Source: a bacterium (GTDB taxonomy: Bacteria > Cyanobacteriota > Vampirovibrionia > Obscuribacterales > Obscuribacteraceae). Taken from it: a stretch of 13,502 bases of DNA. Under the pieces are notes generated by a model. That model searched no databases and had not been told where the DNA came from. It saw only the letters and a program-made list of their open reading frames with translations. The stretch lies in contig JAUIJG010000110.1 in the NCBI GenBank assembly GCA_030431355.1, forward strand, positions 1 through 13,502. The letters are read 5' to 3'. The first letter of the stretch is position 1, and each line of letters starts with the position of its first letter. Of the stretch, positions 12,884 to 13,502 are shown piece after piece. The position numbers were made by a program, and so were the translations under genes.

Positions 12884-13502
12884 TAGATCTGGACGACTTC
12901 AAATCTATCAACAGCAGATTCGGCCATGCAGGCGGTGATATCGTTCTCAAAAACATAGCCGGAGCCATTGAATCCTGCCTTCGTTCCAGTGACTGGGTAG
13001 GCAGAGTCGGTGGTGACGAGTTCATGGTATTCCTTCCCGATACCAGTTACACCGAAGCTATATCCATCGCCGAGAGGATGAGAGCTTCGGTTGCGGCTCT
13101 CAATATTCATAAGAACAAAGAGAAAATAGAAGTAACCACCAGCACCGGTCTGGCTAAATTATCAACCAGTACTAAAAGCTTGCAGGAGGTAATGGAGCAT
13201 GTTCGAGAAAGTCTCGAACAGAGCAAAAACTCAGGTAAGAATCAGGTATCCGCAAGTAAATTCGGAACGAAAGTAAAAGCGATCAGAAAACCGAAGATCG
13301 AAGAAATTCTTCTCAGTAAAGAGAGATACTCAGTGGAGTGTCAACCGATCTACAATCTGACCACCGGCGAGGTGCACGCTCTGGAGCTGTTCTCCAGGGG
13401 ACCGGCCCGGGAGTTGTATTCACCGGAGGTGTTCTTCCAGATAGCACGGGAAAACAAATTGATAGACCAGGTAGACAGATTCTGTTTCGAAAACTGTATT
13501 GA
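12853..13502 (+). CDS. GGDEF-EAL continuation in the shifted frame, cut by the window end
   Basis: An open frame of at least 216 codons that runs off the window and picks up exactly where the preceding frame leaves the family: RNGSNLVAALIDLDDFKSIN, then FGHAGGDIVLKNIAG, RSSD (inhibitory-site RxxD) and RVGGDEF at 13006-13023. The GGDEF signature and I-site are intact, so diguanylate cyclase activity with product feedback would be possible if the protein is made whole. After a ~30-residue linker an EAL-type phosphodiesterase domain begins (VECQPIYNLTTGEVHALELFSRGP); its name motif reads ELF rather than EAL, so hydrolysis is uncertain. The only in-frame early start is a GTG at 12871 with no ribosome site, so this is the C-terminal portion of one gene, not a second gene. 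Confidence 0.85.

Overview
The window carries about 15 protein-coding genes, most with clear AGGAGG-type ribosome binding sites. It contains no rRNA, tRNA, CRISPR array or insertion sequence. The proteins are mostly envelope, stress and signalling proteins, many with Sec signal peptides or one to three membrane segments. Moderate base composition, dense small exported proteins and several family-less repeat proteins suggest an environmental, poorly sampled Gram-negative-type bacterium. A lineage near the non-photosynthetic Cyanobacteria/Melainabacteria is possible, but that is a guess because nothing here is a phylogenetic marker.

Layout. (1) Bases 2-2080, plus strand: an exported protein with a VirB10/TrbI-like segment, a GlsB/YeaQ-like membrane protein, a CsbD-family stress protein ending at a good terminator, and an unknown basic 81-aa protein ending at a second, probably two-way terminator. 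(2) Bases 2109-3771, minus strand: a holin-4-like membrane protein, a 48-aa lmo0937/DUF5670-like membrane peptide that is easy to miss, and a 343-aa exported protein made of three repeats of a ~75-residue helical, EF-hand-like module. (3) Bases 3968-6878, plus strand: a complete FtsH-type AAA+ zinc protease, then an exported, C-terminally anchored coiled-coil protein with 15 unbroken heptads and a ladder of core methionines. (4) Bases 6879-7230: no protein gene. A plus-strand terminator faces a perfect 12-bp minus-strand terminator, and the structured DNA behind the latter could encode a minus-strand small RNA. (5) Bases 7231-8286: an exported alpha/beta hydrolase whose likely terminator lies inside the converging gene. 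(6) Bases 8313-9608, minus strand: a one-pass protein with VPEVK-type pentapeptides, an RlpA-like cell-wall protein, and 20 bp later a one-module relative of the three-module protein. (7) Bases 9840-13502, plus strand: a membrane TPR protein, an APC-family permease, a degenerate hemerythrin-like helical protein, and 4 bp later a PAS-GGDEF-EAL c-di-GMP protein that is frameshifted inside GGDEF and runs off the window.

The strongest new leads are the EF-hand-like module family present in two genes here, the FtsH/coiled-coil pair, the candidate antisense-facing small RNA, the terminator embedded in a coding sequence, and the hemerythrin-like/c-di-GMP pair with its frameshift.
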